Positions 51,835 to 60,229 of a stretch of 64,000 nucleotides of DNA are shown one piece after another. The position numbers were made by a program, and so were the translations under genes. Positions within the stretch are counted from its first letter, which is position 1. Every line of letters starts with the position of its first letter. This DNA is from Sphingobacteriales bacterium UTBCD1 (GTDB lineage: Bacteria > Bacteroidota > Bacteroidia > Chitinophagales > Chitinophagaceae), in the NCBI GenBank assembly GCA_002066995.1, contig MWTC01000041.1, forward strand, positions 110,885 to 174,884, written 5' to 3'. A model generated the notes under the pieces. It worked only from the letters and a program-made list of their open reading frames with translations, searched no databases and had not been told where the DNA came from.

Positions 51835-53148
51835 ATGGATACAATAAGAACAGAATACCTGGAAGAGCGTTTTAAGGAATTACAATCCGCACAAACAGGA
51901 AGCGCTTTGCAAAACTGGAGGTCTGAAGGTTTTAAAAACTTCAGCAAACTGGGATTGCCCACGCTGAAAAACGAAGAATGGAAATATACCGGCATCAGCA
52001 GGTTGTTCACTAAAGATTATACCATCCCTTCGAAAAAAGATAATGTCATTGACCGGGAGACCGTAGATAAAGCTGCCATACCCGGCGCATCGGGAATGGA
52101 ACATCTTGTGTTTGTAAACGGGAAATTCAATAAAGATCTTTCGTCCTTTCAATCCAATGACGGCTTTGAGATCTGCAGCCTGGAAGAAGCATTTAACGGT
52201 AAGTACCATGAAGATGCAGAAGCCTATTTCAATAAAAGCAGTTTGTTCATCAAAGACGGGATCCATGCCTTGAATTCTTCTTTCATGAACGAAAGCGTTT
52301 TTATTAAGATCAGGAAGAATTATCACGCAACAAAGCCTTTCTACTTCGATCATATTTTTGACACCACAAGCAATCATCTGCTGGCGAGCCCGAGAATTTT
52401 AGTGGTGATAGAAGAGAATGCAAACGTGCAAATGATCGGGAGCTATTACACTCACGGCAGCATGGACAGCTTCAGCAATGAAGTGATGGAGATTGTAGTT
52501 AAAGAAAATGCCCGTCTTGAATATTACAAGATTCAAAACGACACCCCGAACGGAAGCCATACAGGAACCACGCATATCAGGCAGGTCGGGAAAAGCTATG
52601 TGCATACGGTGAATATTTCACTGAATGGGGGAATGATCCGTAACAACACCGACATCATCATGGAAGAACAGGCAAATGAAGCACACATGTATGGACTGTA
52701 TTTCCTGAAAGGCAACACGCATGTGGACAATCATACCCTTGTGGACAACACAAAACCGCATTGCTTCAGCAATGAATTATATAAAGGCATCATTGATGAA
52801 CATGCCACCGGGGTGTTCAGCGGAAAGATCTACGTAAGGCCGGATGCACAAAAGATCAACGCATACCAGTCCAACAAAAACATTCTGCTGTCAGATACGG
52901 GCACCATCAACACCAAGCCACAACTGGAGATCTACGCCGATGATGTGAAATGCTCTCACGGATGTACGGTCGGCCGGCTCGATGATGAGGCTTTGTATTA
53001 CTTAAGGGCAAGGGGCATCAATAAAGACCTGGCAAAATCAATGTTGCTGAAAGCATTCGCCGAAGAGATAGTGATGCAAATAAAAATTGAACCGCTTAAA
53101 GAATATGTGGAAGTACAGATCAGCGACCGGTTGCAGTTGGCAGACTGA
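51835..53148 (+). CDS. sufD: Fe-S cluster assembly protein SufD
   Basis: The 437-residue partner of SufB. It has a short N-terminal alpha domain (FKNFSKLGLPTLKNEEWKYT) and the beta-helix core, and near the C-terminus YADDVKCSHGCTVGRLDDEALYYLRARGI, a conserved SufD segment. It follows sufC by 15 bases. Confidence 0.95.
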   Translation: MDTIRTEYLEERFKELQSAQTGSALQNWRSEGFKNFSKLGLPTLKNEEWKYTGISRLFTKDYTIPSKKDNVIDRETVDKAAIPGASGMEHLVFVNGKFNKDLSSFQSNDGFEICSLEEAFNGKYHEDAEAYFNKSSLFIKDGIHALNSSFMNESVFIKIRKNYHATKPFYFDHIFDTTSNHLLASPRILVVIEENANVQMIGSYYTHGSMDSFSNEVMEIVVKENARLEYYKIQNDTPNGSHTGTTHIRQVGKSYVHTVNISLNGGMIRNNTDIIMEEQANEAHMYGLYFLKGNTHVDNHTLVDNTKPHCFSNELYKGIIDEHATGVFSGKIYVRPDAQKINAYQSNKNILLSDTGTINTKPQLEIYADDVKCSHGCTVGRLDDEALYYLRARGINKDLAKSMLLKAFAEEIVMQIKIEPLKEYVEVQISDRLQLAD

Positions 53149-53166
53149 TCATTTAAACAATCATTC

Positions 53167-54411
53167 ATGGAAGCAGTTAAAGAAAATATACAGGCTTACA
53201 ATGTAACGGCGCTGCGCAATAAATTTCCTGTGCTGAATGTAAAAGTGAACAGGCATCCGCTCGTTTACCTGGACAATGCGGCCACCACTCAGAAACCTGA
53301 GTCGGTCATCAAAGCATTAGAGAGTTATTATAAAAATTACAATGCCAACATACACCGCGGCATTCACCACCTGGCAGAAAAAGCAACCGCTGCATTTGAG
53401 GAGACCAGGACTGAAGTGCAGAAATTTCTGAATGCTGCTTACCGTGAAGAGATCATTTTCACCAAAGGAACCACGGAAAGTATCAACCTGGTGGCATCCT
53501 CCTGGGGAAGAAAAAATCTGAAAGAGAATGATGAAGTGATCATCAGCACCATGGAGCATCACAGCAATATTGTTCCCTGGCAACTTATTTGCGAAGAGAA
53601 AAAGGCGAAACTGAAAGTGATCCCCATTTCCGATGAAGGAGAATTGGATCTCGATACGTTCCATTCACTGCTTTCTCCAAAGACTAAGATGGTATCGGTG
53701 GTTCATGTGTCTAATTCACTCGGCACCATCAACCCCGTTGAAGAGATCATTGAAATGGCTCACGCTGCCGGCGCAGTGGTATTGATAGACGGCGCACAGT
53801 CAACGGCACATTTGAAAATAGATGTTGCCCGGATGAACTGTGATTTCTTTGCTTTATCGGCTCATAAAGTTTACGGGCCTACCGGAGTGGGAGTTTTGTA
53901 TGGTAAAAAAGAAATTCTGGAAGTAATGCCTCCATACCAGGGTGGTGGTGAAATGATCGGTGAGGTGAAATTTGAAAAGACAACATACAATGAGCTGCCT
54001 TATAAGTTTGAAGCAGGAACTCCGAATATTGCCGGTGTGATCGCATTCAGGGAAGCCCTGTTCTTTTTAAATGCCAACAACCCTACCCTGATTCATGAAC
54101 ATGAACAAAGACTGTTGGAGTACGCAACAGAAAAAATATCAGCGCTTGATGGCATCAGGCTCATCGGCAGGGCAAAAAACAAAGCCGGAGTCATTTCCTT
54201 CCTGCTGAATGGTGCTCATCCGCAGGATGTTGGCGTCTTGCTCGATCAGCAGGGAATTGCCGTCCGCACAGGCCATCACTGCACTCAACCTCTAATGGAC
54301 CGTTTCGGAATTCCGGGTACGGTACGGGCATCTTTGGCCATGTATAACACCCATGAAGAAATTGATCTTTTAACGGAAGCATTGCTCAAGGCAAAAAAGA
54401 TGTTATTGTAA
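53167..54411 (+). CDS. sufS: Cysteine desulfurase SufS
   Basis: A 414-residue PLP enzyme that takes sulfur from cysteine. It contains YLDNAATTQKPESVI, STMEHHSNIVPWQ, the PLP lysine in ALSAHKVYGPTGVGVLYG, and the active cysteine in RTGHHCTQPLMDRFGI. It supplies persulfide to SufE, whose gene begins on the next base after its stop. Confidence 0.97.
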   Translation: MEAVKENIQAYNVTALRNKFPVLNVKVNRHPLVYLDNAATTQKPESVIKALESYYKNYNANIHRGIHHLAEKATAAFEETRTEVQKFLNAAYREEIIFTKGTTESINLVASSWGRKNLKENDEVIISTMEHHSNIVPWQLICEEKKAKLKVIPISDEGELDLDTFHSLLSPKTKMVSVVHVSNSLGTINPVEEIIEMAHAAGAVVLIDGAQSTAHLKIDVARMNCDFFALSAHKVYGPTGVGVLYGKKEILEVMPPYQGGGEMIGEVKFEKTTYNELPYKFEAGTPNIAGVIAFREALFFLNANNPTLIHEHEQRLLEYATEKISALDGIRLIGRAKNKAGVISFLLNGAHPQDVGVLLDQQGIAVRTGHHCTQPLMDRFGIPGTVRASLAMYNTHEEIDLLTEALLKAKKMLL

Positions 54412-54846
54412 ATGATTGAACCGCTAAGCATAGAAAAAATTGAACAGGAGATCATTGATGATTTCTCGTTGTTTGACAACTGGGAAGAAAAATATGAATA
54501 CATCATTGACATGGGGAAAAAACTTCCTCCATTAGATGACATTCATAAAAAAGAAGAGAACATCATCAAAGGTTGCCAGAGTACCGTATGGCTGGTGGCG
54601 GAGCAAAAAGATGGCAGGATCTATTTCAAAGCAGACAGCGACGCAGTGATCGTAAAGGGGTTGATCAGTTTGCTGATAAGAGTGTTATCGGGGCAAACAG
54701 CAACCGATATACTTGGAACAAAACTGGATTTTATCAATAAGATCGGGATGATGCAGCATTTAGCTCAAACAAGAAGCAACGGGCTGCTCAGCATGATCAA
54801 ACAGATGAAACATTATGCCCTGGCTTTTAACACCGTGGCATCCTGA
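54412..54846 (+). CDS. sufE: Sulfur acceptor protein SufE
   Basis: A 144-residue protein with the SufE pattern LFDNWEEKYEYIIDMGKKLPPL and the active Cys in IIKGCQSTVWL, followed by DGRIYFKADSDAVIVKGLISLLI. It accepts persulfide from SufS and raises its activity. The ATG directly abuts the sufS stop. Confidence 0.96.
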   Translation: MIEPLSIEKIEQEIIDDFSLFDNWEEKYEYIIDMGKKLPPLDDIHKKEENIIKGCQSTVWLVAEQKDGRIYFKADSDAVIVKGLISLLIRVLSGQTATDILGTKLDFINKIGMMQHLAQTRSNGLLSMIKQMKHYALAFNTVAS

Positions 54847-54859
54847 AAAATGAAACCGT

Positions 54860-55171
54860 ATGGATTCTGAAGAATTAAAAGAAAAAGTGATTGAAACCAT
54901 CAAGACCATTTATGATCCGGAAATACCGGTGAATATCTGGGAGCTTGGCCTCATATACAGTGTTGATATTTTACCGATCAACAATGTGCAGATCAATATG
55001 ACGCTTACGGCTCCAAGCTGTCCTTCTGCACAGGAGATTCCCCTGGAAGTGGATCAGAAGGTCAGGGCAATAGAAGGAGTAAATGAAGTGGATGTGGCCG
55101 TAGTGTGGGACCCACCCTGGGACCGTAGCATGATGAGTGAGACCGCTATGCTTGAATTAGGTTTTTTATAA
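54860..55171 (+). CDS. sufT: SufT/MIP18 (DUF59) Fe-S maturation factor
   Basis: A 103-residue DUF59-type protein: ETIKTIYDPEIPVNIWELGLIYSV, then the conserved NMTLTAPSCPSAQEIPLEVDQKV with its reactive cysteine, and VVWDPPWDRSMMSETA. Members of this group (SufT, PaaD, MIP18) help deliver clusters to targets. Its place in the SUF operon supports SufT rather than PaaD. Start is 13 bases after sufE. Confidence 0.9.
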   Translation: MDSEELKEKVIETIKTIYDPEIPVNIWELGLIYSVDILPINNVQINMTLTAPSCPSAQEIPLEVDQKVRAIEGVNEVDVAVVWDPPWDRSMMSETAMLELGFL

Positions 55172-55182
55172 AAATATTTCGT

Positions 55183-55650
55183 ATGAAAATCTCAGCACAG
55201 GAAGAATATGGCTTAAGGATCCTGCTGCGCATAGCCCGCAGCAAGGAAGGCGACAATATGAGCATTCCCGTATTGAGCCAGTTGGAAGGAATAGGAACTG
55301 CTTATGTGGGCAAACTTGCCGGTGTGCTCCGCAAAAACGGCTTCATCATCAGCAACCCCGGAAATATCGGAGGCTATAAACTTTCAAAACCACCAGAAGA
55401 AATTTTTATCGGAGATGTGCTGAAAGCATTGGGCGGCGCCATGTTTGATAAAAAATTCTGCGGTGAATTTACCGGCAACAGCGTATTGTGTGCCAACTCG
55501 GTTGATTGTTCGGTCAGATCACTGTGGCGCATTATTCAATTATCAATTGACAGGGTCTTACAAAGAATCACCGTTGCCGACCTGGTAGGATCAGAAAAAG
55601 AATCACAGAGAATTTTAAAGTCTTACCTGGAACCTGAAGTTGTTTCTTAA
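55183..55650 (+). CDS. Rrf2 family transcriptional regulator with Fe-S-type cysteines
   Basis: A 155-residue winged-helix protein: ISAQEEYGLRILLRIA, SIPVLSQLEGIGTAYVGKLAGVLRKNGFI, NIGGYKLSKPPEEI. Three cysteines at residues 93, 103 and 109 (spacing C-x9-C-x5-C) occupy the cluster-binding loop of IscR/NsrR-type members, so a labile [Fe-S] sensor is likely, although IscR spacing is C-x5-C-x5-C. It ends the SUF operon, so it probably controls it through the inverted repeat at 49493-49516. It converges with the GH18 gene with a four-base overlap of the stops. Confidence 0.88.
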   Translation: MKISAQEEYGLRILLRIARSKEGDNMSIPVLSQLEGIGTAYVGKLAGVLRKNGFIISNPGNIGGYKLSKPPEEIFIGDVLKALGGAMFDKKFCGEFTGNSVLCANSVDCSVRSLWRIIQLSIDRVLQRITVADLVGSEKESQRILKSYLEPEVVS

Positions 55651-56786
55651 TAACCAAATTCCTTATCAATCGTATTCAGCAGATACAGTTTCCTGTCGCT
55701 GAAATATTCCCAGAACATGATCCCTCCCAGCTTATGCTGAAGAATATATTGACATTTTGCCTTAATGGATTCTTCGTCATCATAAGTGATAAAGATCTTC
55801 TTTTCCGCATTGAATAAATAAGGCGCCGAAGATTCTTCATCCCAATAACGGACATAACCCTTCCGGTTCACAAGGCTGTCCTTAAGATAAGTATATCCGC
55901 CACCGAACATGGGCCTTACACTTTTCTGATACAACCCATGATTTTCATCCGAAGCCACTACTTTCCCTTTTCCATAAAATCCAGCTCCCATTACAATCCT
56001 TGCTGCCGGCACACCTGCGTTCAAAAGATTACGTATGGAAATATCTGCGGAGTATAAAAAACTTTTACTTGCCTTGGCAAACAAATTCGTATGATGTGTG
56101 GCAATGGAATCATAAGTTTCATCGTAATCATAAGCCATCAGGTTAATATAATCAGTAAAACGGGCCACTTTCTTCATTTGCGTATGCTGAATGAACTCTC
56201 TTGATCCGCCTATCGCCGTGGTCACAAAATATTTCTTGCCGGTCTTCTTTCCGAGCCTGTCCAGATGTTTCCGCAATTGCTTAAACATTTTTGTGTAATG
56301 CGTTTTGTCGGACTGCCGGTAGGTATTGCTGTCGCCGATCATGCCCGGGTATTCCCAGTCAATATCCACTCCGTCAAGATCGTAATGAGCTACAATGTCC
56401 ACAGCACTCTTTGCAAATGCTTTCCTGGATGACCCGGTCAGTACGGCATCGGAAAAATGTTTGCTCCAGGTCCACCCTCCTATTGAAATCAGGATCTTCA
56501 GATCAGGATTAATGGATTTCAGCTCATTCAGTTTCCGGAAATTGACTGTGTCAGTTTTTTCATTATGCAGCCATGCCAGGTTATTCCTGATATCCACAAA
56601 TGCATAGTTGATATGTGAAAGTTGTTTTGCAGCGATCTGGTCTGTGTTGATCACATTGGCGTTAAACCCTCCGACATACCCGATGATCACAGGTCTTGTT
56701 TGAGTTTGCGACCGGGAAGAAATGGAAAATACCAGAGAAAGGATAAGGAGTAGAATAAATGGTTGAAAAGGTTTTTGAGATCTCAT
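55647..56786 (-). CDS. GH18 family glycosidase (chitinase-like)
   Basis: A 379-residue protein with a signal peptide (SQKPFQPFILLLILSLVFSI). The GH18 signature is DLDGVDIDWEYPG, with the catalytic Glu in D-x-D-x-E form; KILISIGGWTWSKHF and INLMAYDYDETYDS are also typical, as is IMFWEYFSDRK. Expected activity is hydrolysis of chitin or other beta-1,4-linked N-acetylglucosamine polymers outside the cytoplasm. No carbohydrate-binding module is seen. Confidence 0.93.
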   Translation of the reverse strand: MRSQKPFQPFILLLILSLVFSISSRSQTQTRPVIIGYVGGFNANVINTDQIAAKQLSHINYAFVDIRNNLAWLHNEKTDTVNFRKLNELKSINPDLKILISIGGWTWSKHFSDAVLTGSSRKAFAKSAVDIVAHYDLDGVDIDWEYPGMIGDSNTYRQSDKTHYTKMFKQLRKHLDRLGKKTGKKYFVTTAIGGSREFIQHTQMKKVARFTDYINLMAYDYDETYDSIATHHTNLFAKASKSFLYSADISIRNLLNAGVPAARIVMGAGFYGKGKVVASDENHGLYQKSVRPMFGGGYTYLKDSLVNRKGYVRYWDEESSAPYLFNAEKKIFITYDDEESIKAKCQYILQHKLGGIMFWEYFSDRKLYLLNTIDKEFGY

Positions 56787-57250
56787 TTCAGATAATTTTT
56801 ATGGTTAGGAATGATTTGACGGTACCCGGCATTCAAAACATTTCAAGAAAACAGATCAGCTTTGTTTTTTAAAGTGTTTCAGTTTTCACTCCACACATCT
56901 GTTTGCTAAGATACCCCTGTTTAAAGCATAAACTGTTTACCACTCATATAAATTATGAACCGCCTGAATGAAAAAGAAAAGTCTGCCTGCCCGGTATGGT
57001 GATCTTTTTTAAATATTTGTGTGAATGATCAGAATTTGGTTACAGGGAAATGAAAAGAATTATTTCAGGCATGCTATTTTATGTTCTTATTCCTTTAACT
57101 TCAGCCATCATTCATGCGATCTGTATAAGAGCCGCGGGTTTTAAAATGATGAGATAATACAGATACCAAAATAAAAATTGCATTCCGGTTATAACTGAAA
57201 CTAATTTTTCAAAATAATAATTCATCAACCCTTAATCATTCCTGTTTTTT
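56787..57250 (+). other. Gap of 464 bp without a supported gene
   Basis: The only tempting frame is a 35-codon ORF at 57050-57157 with a hydrophobic start; it lacks promoter and family support. No other element is recognised. Confidence 0.5.
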
Positions 57251-59698
57251 ATGAAAAGAAAATTGACCACCGCATTCCTGCTTGCCTGCACGGCAAATAT
57301 CCTTTTGGCACAGCCTGATCCGAAACTGAAAGAAGACATACGGAACACGGGTTTTGTGCACAGTCCGCTTCCGCTCGATTACAGCAAGTCACTGGAAATT
57401 CGCGGCCTCACCAAAAAAGTTCTGCTATCCGACATGCTTTGCGATATGGAAACTCCGAAAGGATGGTCGCATAAGGGTATCGGCGGTATATCATTTACTT
57501 CAGAAAGAAGTATCAGCGGAAAGCAAAGCCTTCGTTTGGTATCACCATCCACCAACCCTCAGTTCATGAACTGGGGAATAGGCTTCGGCACTTCTATGGC
57601 CACTTATGAAGCGGGCGGCGCCAACTGGGAGAAATACAATCGTATTCACTTTTACATTTATCCTGATTGTGAAGGAGCAAGAAGTATTTACCTGAACCTG
57701 ATCATAAACAACGAAGGCAAGATCAAAGTGCCGGACAAATATGAACGGGAAGGCATTCATGAAATCAACCTGGTCAATGGGAAATGGAATGAATGCTATG
57801 TGGAAATGCCGGAGCTTGCCCGTGATAAAGTGACAAAGATCTCTTTTGCCATTGAGGTCTTCGGTAAAGAACGCACCATGGGTGATTCTTTGAAGTTTGA
57901 CATTGATGCCGTTAAACTGGAAACGATCGAAGACCCTGAAGTGGTCAGCGGTTGGCAGCCTGCCAATAACAGGATCATATTTTCCACAAGCGGCTACAGG
58001 CCTGAAAGCGAAAAGACCGCCATTGTGAACGTAAAACAAAACAACGGGAAGTTTCAACTGATAGACAATAACAGTTCCGGAGTGGTGTATGAAGGAAAGA
58101 TCAACTCAGTAACTACCAATACCGGATCATTCCAGACAATTGACTTTACTGGTTTTAAAAAAGAAGGACAATATAAGATACGTGCCGGCGATGTGGTTTC
58201 GCAACCGTTTTTTATCAATGCAAACCTCTGGGATAATTCTGCCTGGCGTATGTTGAATTTTATTTTCTGCGAGCGGTGTGGTTATGCGGTTCCTGAAAAA
58301 CACGGAGTTTGCCATGCTGACCTGAATGGAACTTATAACGGGAAGATCTTTCCTATGAACGGAGGGTGGCATGATGCAGCGGATATGTCGCAACAGTTCT
58401 TACAATCGGGAGAGATCGCATATTCACTTCTTGAAATGGCCAACAGGGCAAAAGAAAAAGGTGATAATGATATGTATGTAAGAATGCTGGAAGAAGCTGA
58501 ATGGGGCATTGACCTGATACTGAAAAGCCGCTTCGGTGACGGTTACCGTGCGCAGACCTGGGGCACTAACTTATGGACAGATGGTTTTATCGGAACGAAA
58601 GACGATTCCACCCGGTGGCGCCGCATTCATGTTCATAACCGGGCATTTGAAAATTTTGTTTTCTCAGGAGTTGAGGCTTATGCCTCCATGATCATTGACA
58701 AGGATAAAATGCTGAAAGAAAATTTGCGTAAAGTGGCCATAGAAGATTTCGCTTTCGCAAAAAAGAGATTTGACAGCTTAAGTTTCAATGATATCAACAG
58801 TATTGGCGGTGGCGGCGATCATGCAGCTATGGCTTCCAACAGCCAGTACATGGCTAATATCTCTTTTGCTGCAAGCTTGTTGTATAAACTTACCGGCGAT
58901 AAATATTATGCAAATGAAGCGGCCAATGCCATTAAATATACTCTGGATTGTCAGCGCACCGAGCCTCTGAATGATAAAAATAAAACAAGAGGTTTTTTTT
59001 ATCGTGATCTGAACAAATTATCCATTGTGCATTACACGCATCAATCCCGTGATCAGTATTACATGCAGGCGTTGGTGATGCTCTGTGAAACACAGCCTGA
59101 TCATCCTGACTATAAAAAATGGGAAGCTGCCATCAGGCTGTACGGAGATTACCTGAAATCAATCATGCAATATGTAAGCCCTTATGGCCTGGTGCCAAGC
59201 GGTGTTTATAATATCAACGAGATAAAAGATTCCGTGAACTTTTACAAAGTGCAGGTGGGTGTTTTCGGCGGAGTTGGCAAAGATTATAAAGAGCAATTGG
59301 AGAATGGAGTGAAGCTGGATGAAGAGCATTACCTGAGAGTATTTCCCGTATGGTTCTCATTCAAGGGAAATGCCGCCGTACAATTGTCAACGGGGAAAAA
59401 TGCAGCGTTGTGCGGAAAGTTTTTAAAGGATAAGGAATTACTGAACATTGCCGAGCAGCAATTATTCTGGATCGTCGGTAAAAATCCTTTTGGCCAATCC
59501 ATCATCTGGGGAGAAGGAAGCAACTATCCACAGCTTTACGTGGCGCTCCCGGGAGAAACGGTAGGGGGAATACCGGTAGGAATGGAATCCAAATTCAATG
59601 GTGATACTCCTTACTGGCCGCAGTTCAATACGGCTACTTATAAAGAAGTCTGGGGAGCGCCTGCTGCAAGATGGTTGTCGCTGGTTTCTGAATTCTGA
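57251..59698 (+). CDS. GH9 family glycosidase (endoglucanase-like)
   Basis: An 815-residue protein with a signal peptide (KRKLTTAFLLACTANILLAQ). An N-terminal beta-sandwich of about 200 residues (GWSHKGIGGISFTSERSISG) is followed by a CelD-type Ig-like domain (IIFSTSGYRPESEKTAIV) and the GH9 (alpha/alpha)6 barrel. The barrel has GGWHDAADMSQQFLQSG, the nucleophile region, with DAAD replacing the usual DAGD, and YKEVWGAPAARWLSLVSEF, the catalytic acid region. Predicted to cleave beta-glucans outside the cytoplasm. A hairpin follows the stop. Confidence 0.9.
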   Translation: MKRKLTTAFLLACTANILLAQPDPKLKEDIRNTGFVHSPLPLDYSKSLEIRGLTKKVLLSDMLCDMETPKGWSHKGIGGISFTSERSISGKQSLRLVSPSTNPQFMNWGIGFGTSMATYEAGGANWEKYNRIHFYIYPDCEGARSIYLNLIINNEGKIKVPDKYEREGIHEINLVNGKWNECYVEMPELARDKVTKISFAIEVFGKERTMGDSLKFDIDAVKLETIEDPEVVSGWQPANNRIIFSTSGYRPESEKTAIVNVKQNNGKFQLIDNNSSGVVYEGKINSVTTNTGSFQTIDFTGFKKEGQYKIRAGDVVSQPFFINANLWDNSAWRMLNFIFCERCGYAVPEKHGVCHADLNGTYNGKIFPMNGGWHDAADMSQQFLQSGEIAYSLLEMANRAKEKGDNDMYVRMLEEAEWGIDLILKSRFGDGYRAQTWGTNLWTDGFIGTKDDSTRWRRIHVHNRAFENFVFSGVEAYASMIIDKDKMLKENLRKVAIEDFAFAKKRFDSLSFNDINSIGGGGDHAAMASNSQYMANISFAASLLYKLTGDKYYANEAANAIKYTLDCQRTEPLNDKNKTRGFFYRDLNKLSIVHYTHQSRDQYYMQALVMLCETQPDHPDYKKWEAAIRLYGDYLKSIMQYVSPYGLVPSGVYNINEIKDSVNFYKVQVGVFGGVGKDYKEQLENGVKLDEEHYLRVFPVWFSFKGNAAVQLSTGKNAALCGKFLKDKELLNIAEQQLFWIVGKNPFGQSIIWGEGSNYPQLYVALPGETVGGIPVGMESKFNGDTPYWPQFNTATYKEVWGAPAARWLSLVSEF

Positions 59699-59734
59699 TG
59701 TTGAAAGGAATTGATTCACAAAATATTTTTCAAC

Positions 59735-59764
59735 GGGAGATGTTCTGATACGTCTCCCTCTTTC
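59735..59764 (+). terminator. Possible terminator after the GH9 gene
   Basis: GGGAGA (59735-59740) and TCTCCC (59753-59758), 12-base loop, then a pyrimidine-rich tail. The T run is imperfect. Confidence 0.5.
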
Positions 59765-59765
59765 A

Positions 59766-60185
59766 TTATTGCTTTTCAGAAATCAAATGAACCACTTCCG
59801 GCTTTTTTCCCCACTTCGGGGGCACATCATTAGATACCAATAAAGGCATGGAAGAAGTGGCGCCGCCGAGATGATCAACGGCATGCAGATAGACCACCTT
59901 GCTGATCCTGTAAAATCTTATTGCATAAGAACACATCACGCAGGGCTCATGAGTGGTGTACAGGATTGCTCCCGATAGATCGGCACCCGATTTTTTCACG
60001 GCTATCCTGATCGCTTCGATCTCTGCATGGCAGGTCACATCGTTTTTGGTTTTGTTTGCTTCCTCAGCTTCAGCAATGATGTTGCCGTCTTTTACAATAA
60101 GAGCCCCCACCGGAGAGTTTCCCTTTTCCCCCGCACTCTTCCCCAAAACTTTACACCGTTCCATATAATAGTAATCATCCTTCAT
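59766..60185 (-). CDS. Nucleoside deaminase of the CDA superfamily
   Basis: A 139-residue zinc deaminase with HAEIEAIR and TTHEPCVMCSYAIRF (the H/C-x-E and PCxxC zinc motifs). The pattern is nearest to guanine/cytosine-type deaminases of the GuaD group, not TadA, because the typical tRNA-binding tail is missing. The exact base is not decided. The convergent GH9 gene lies 67 bases away, and the GH63-like gene is 44 bases upstream of it in the same direction. Confidence 0.86.
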   Translation of the reverse strand: MKDDYYYMERCKVLGKSAGEKGNSPVGALIVKDGNIIAEAEEANKTKNDVTCHAEIEAIRIAVKKSGADLSGAILYTTHEPCVMCSYAIRFYRISKVVYLHAVDHLGGATSSMPLLVSNDVPPKWGKKPEVVHLISEKQ

Positions 60186-60229
60186 ACTGTTTGTATTTAT
60201 CTAATTCCGATAAAAAGTTTCCCATTCGA

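Noticed and set aside
57050..57157. A 35-codon ORF with hydrophobic start before GH9
   Set aside because: No promoter element or homology can be claimed; chance ORFs of this length are common.
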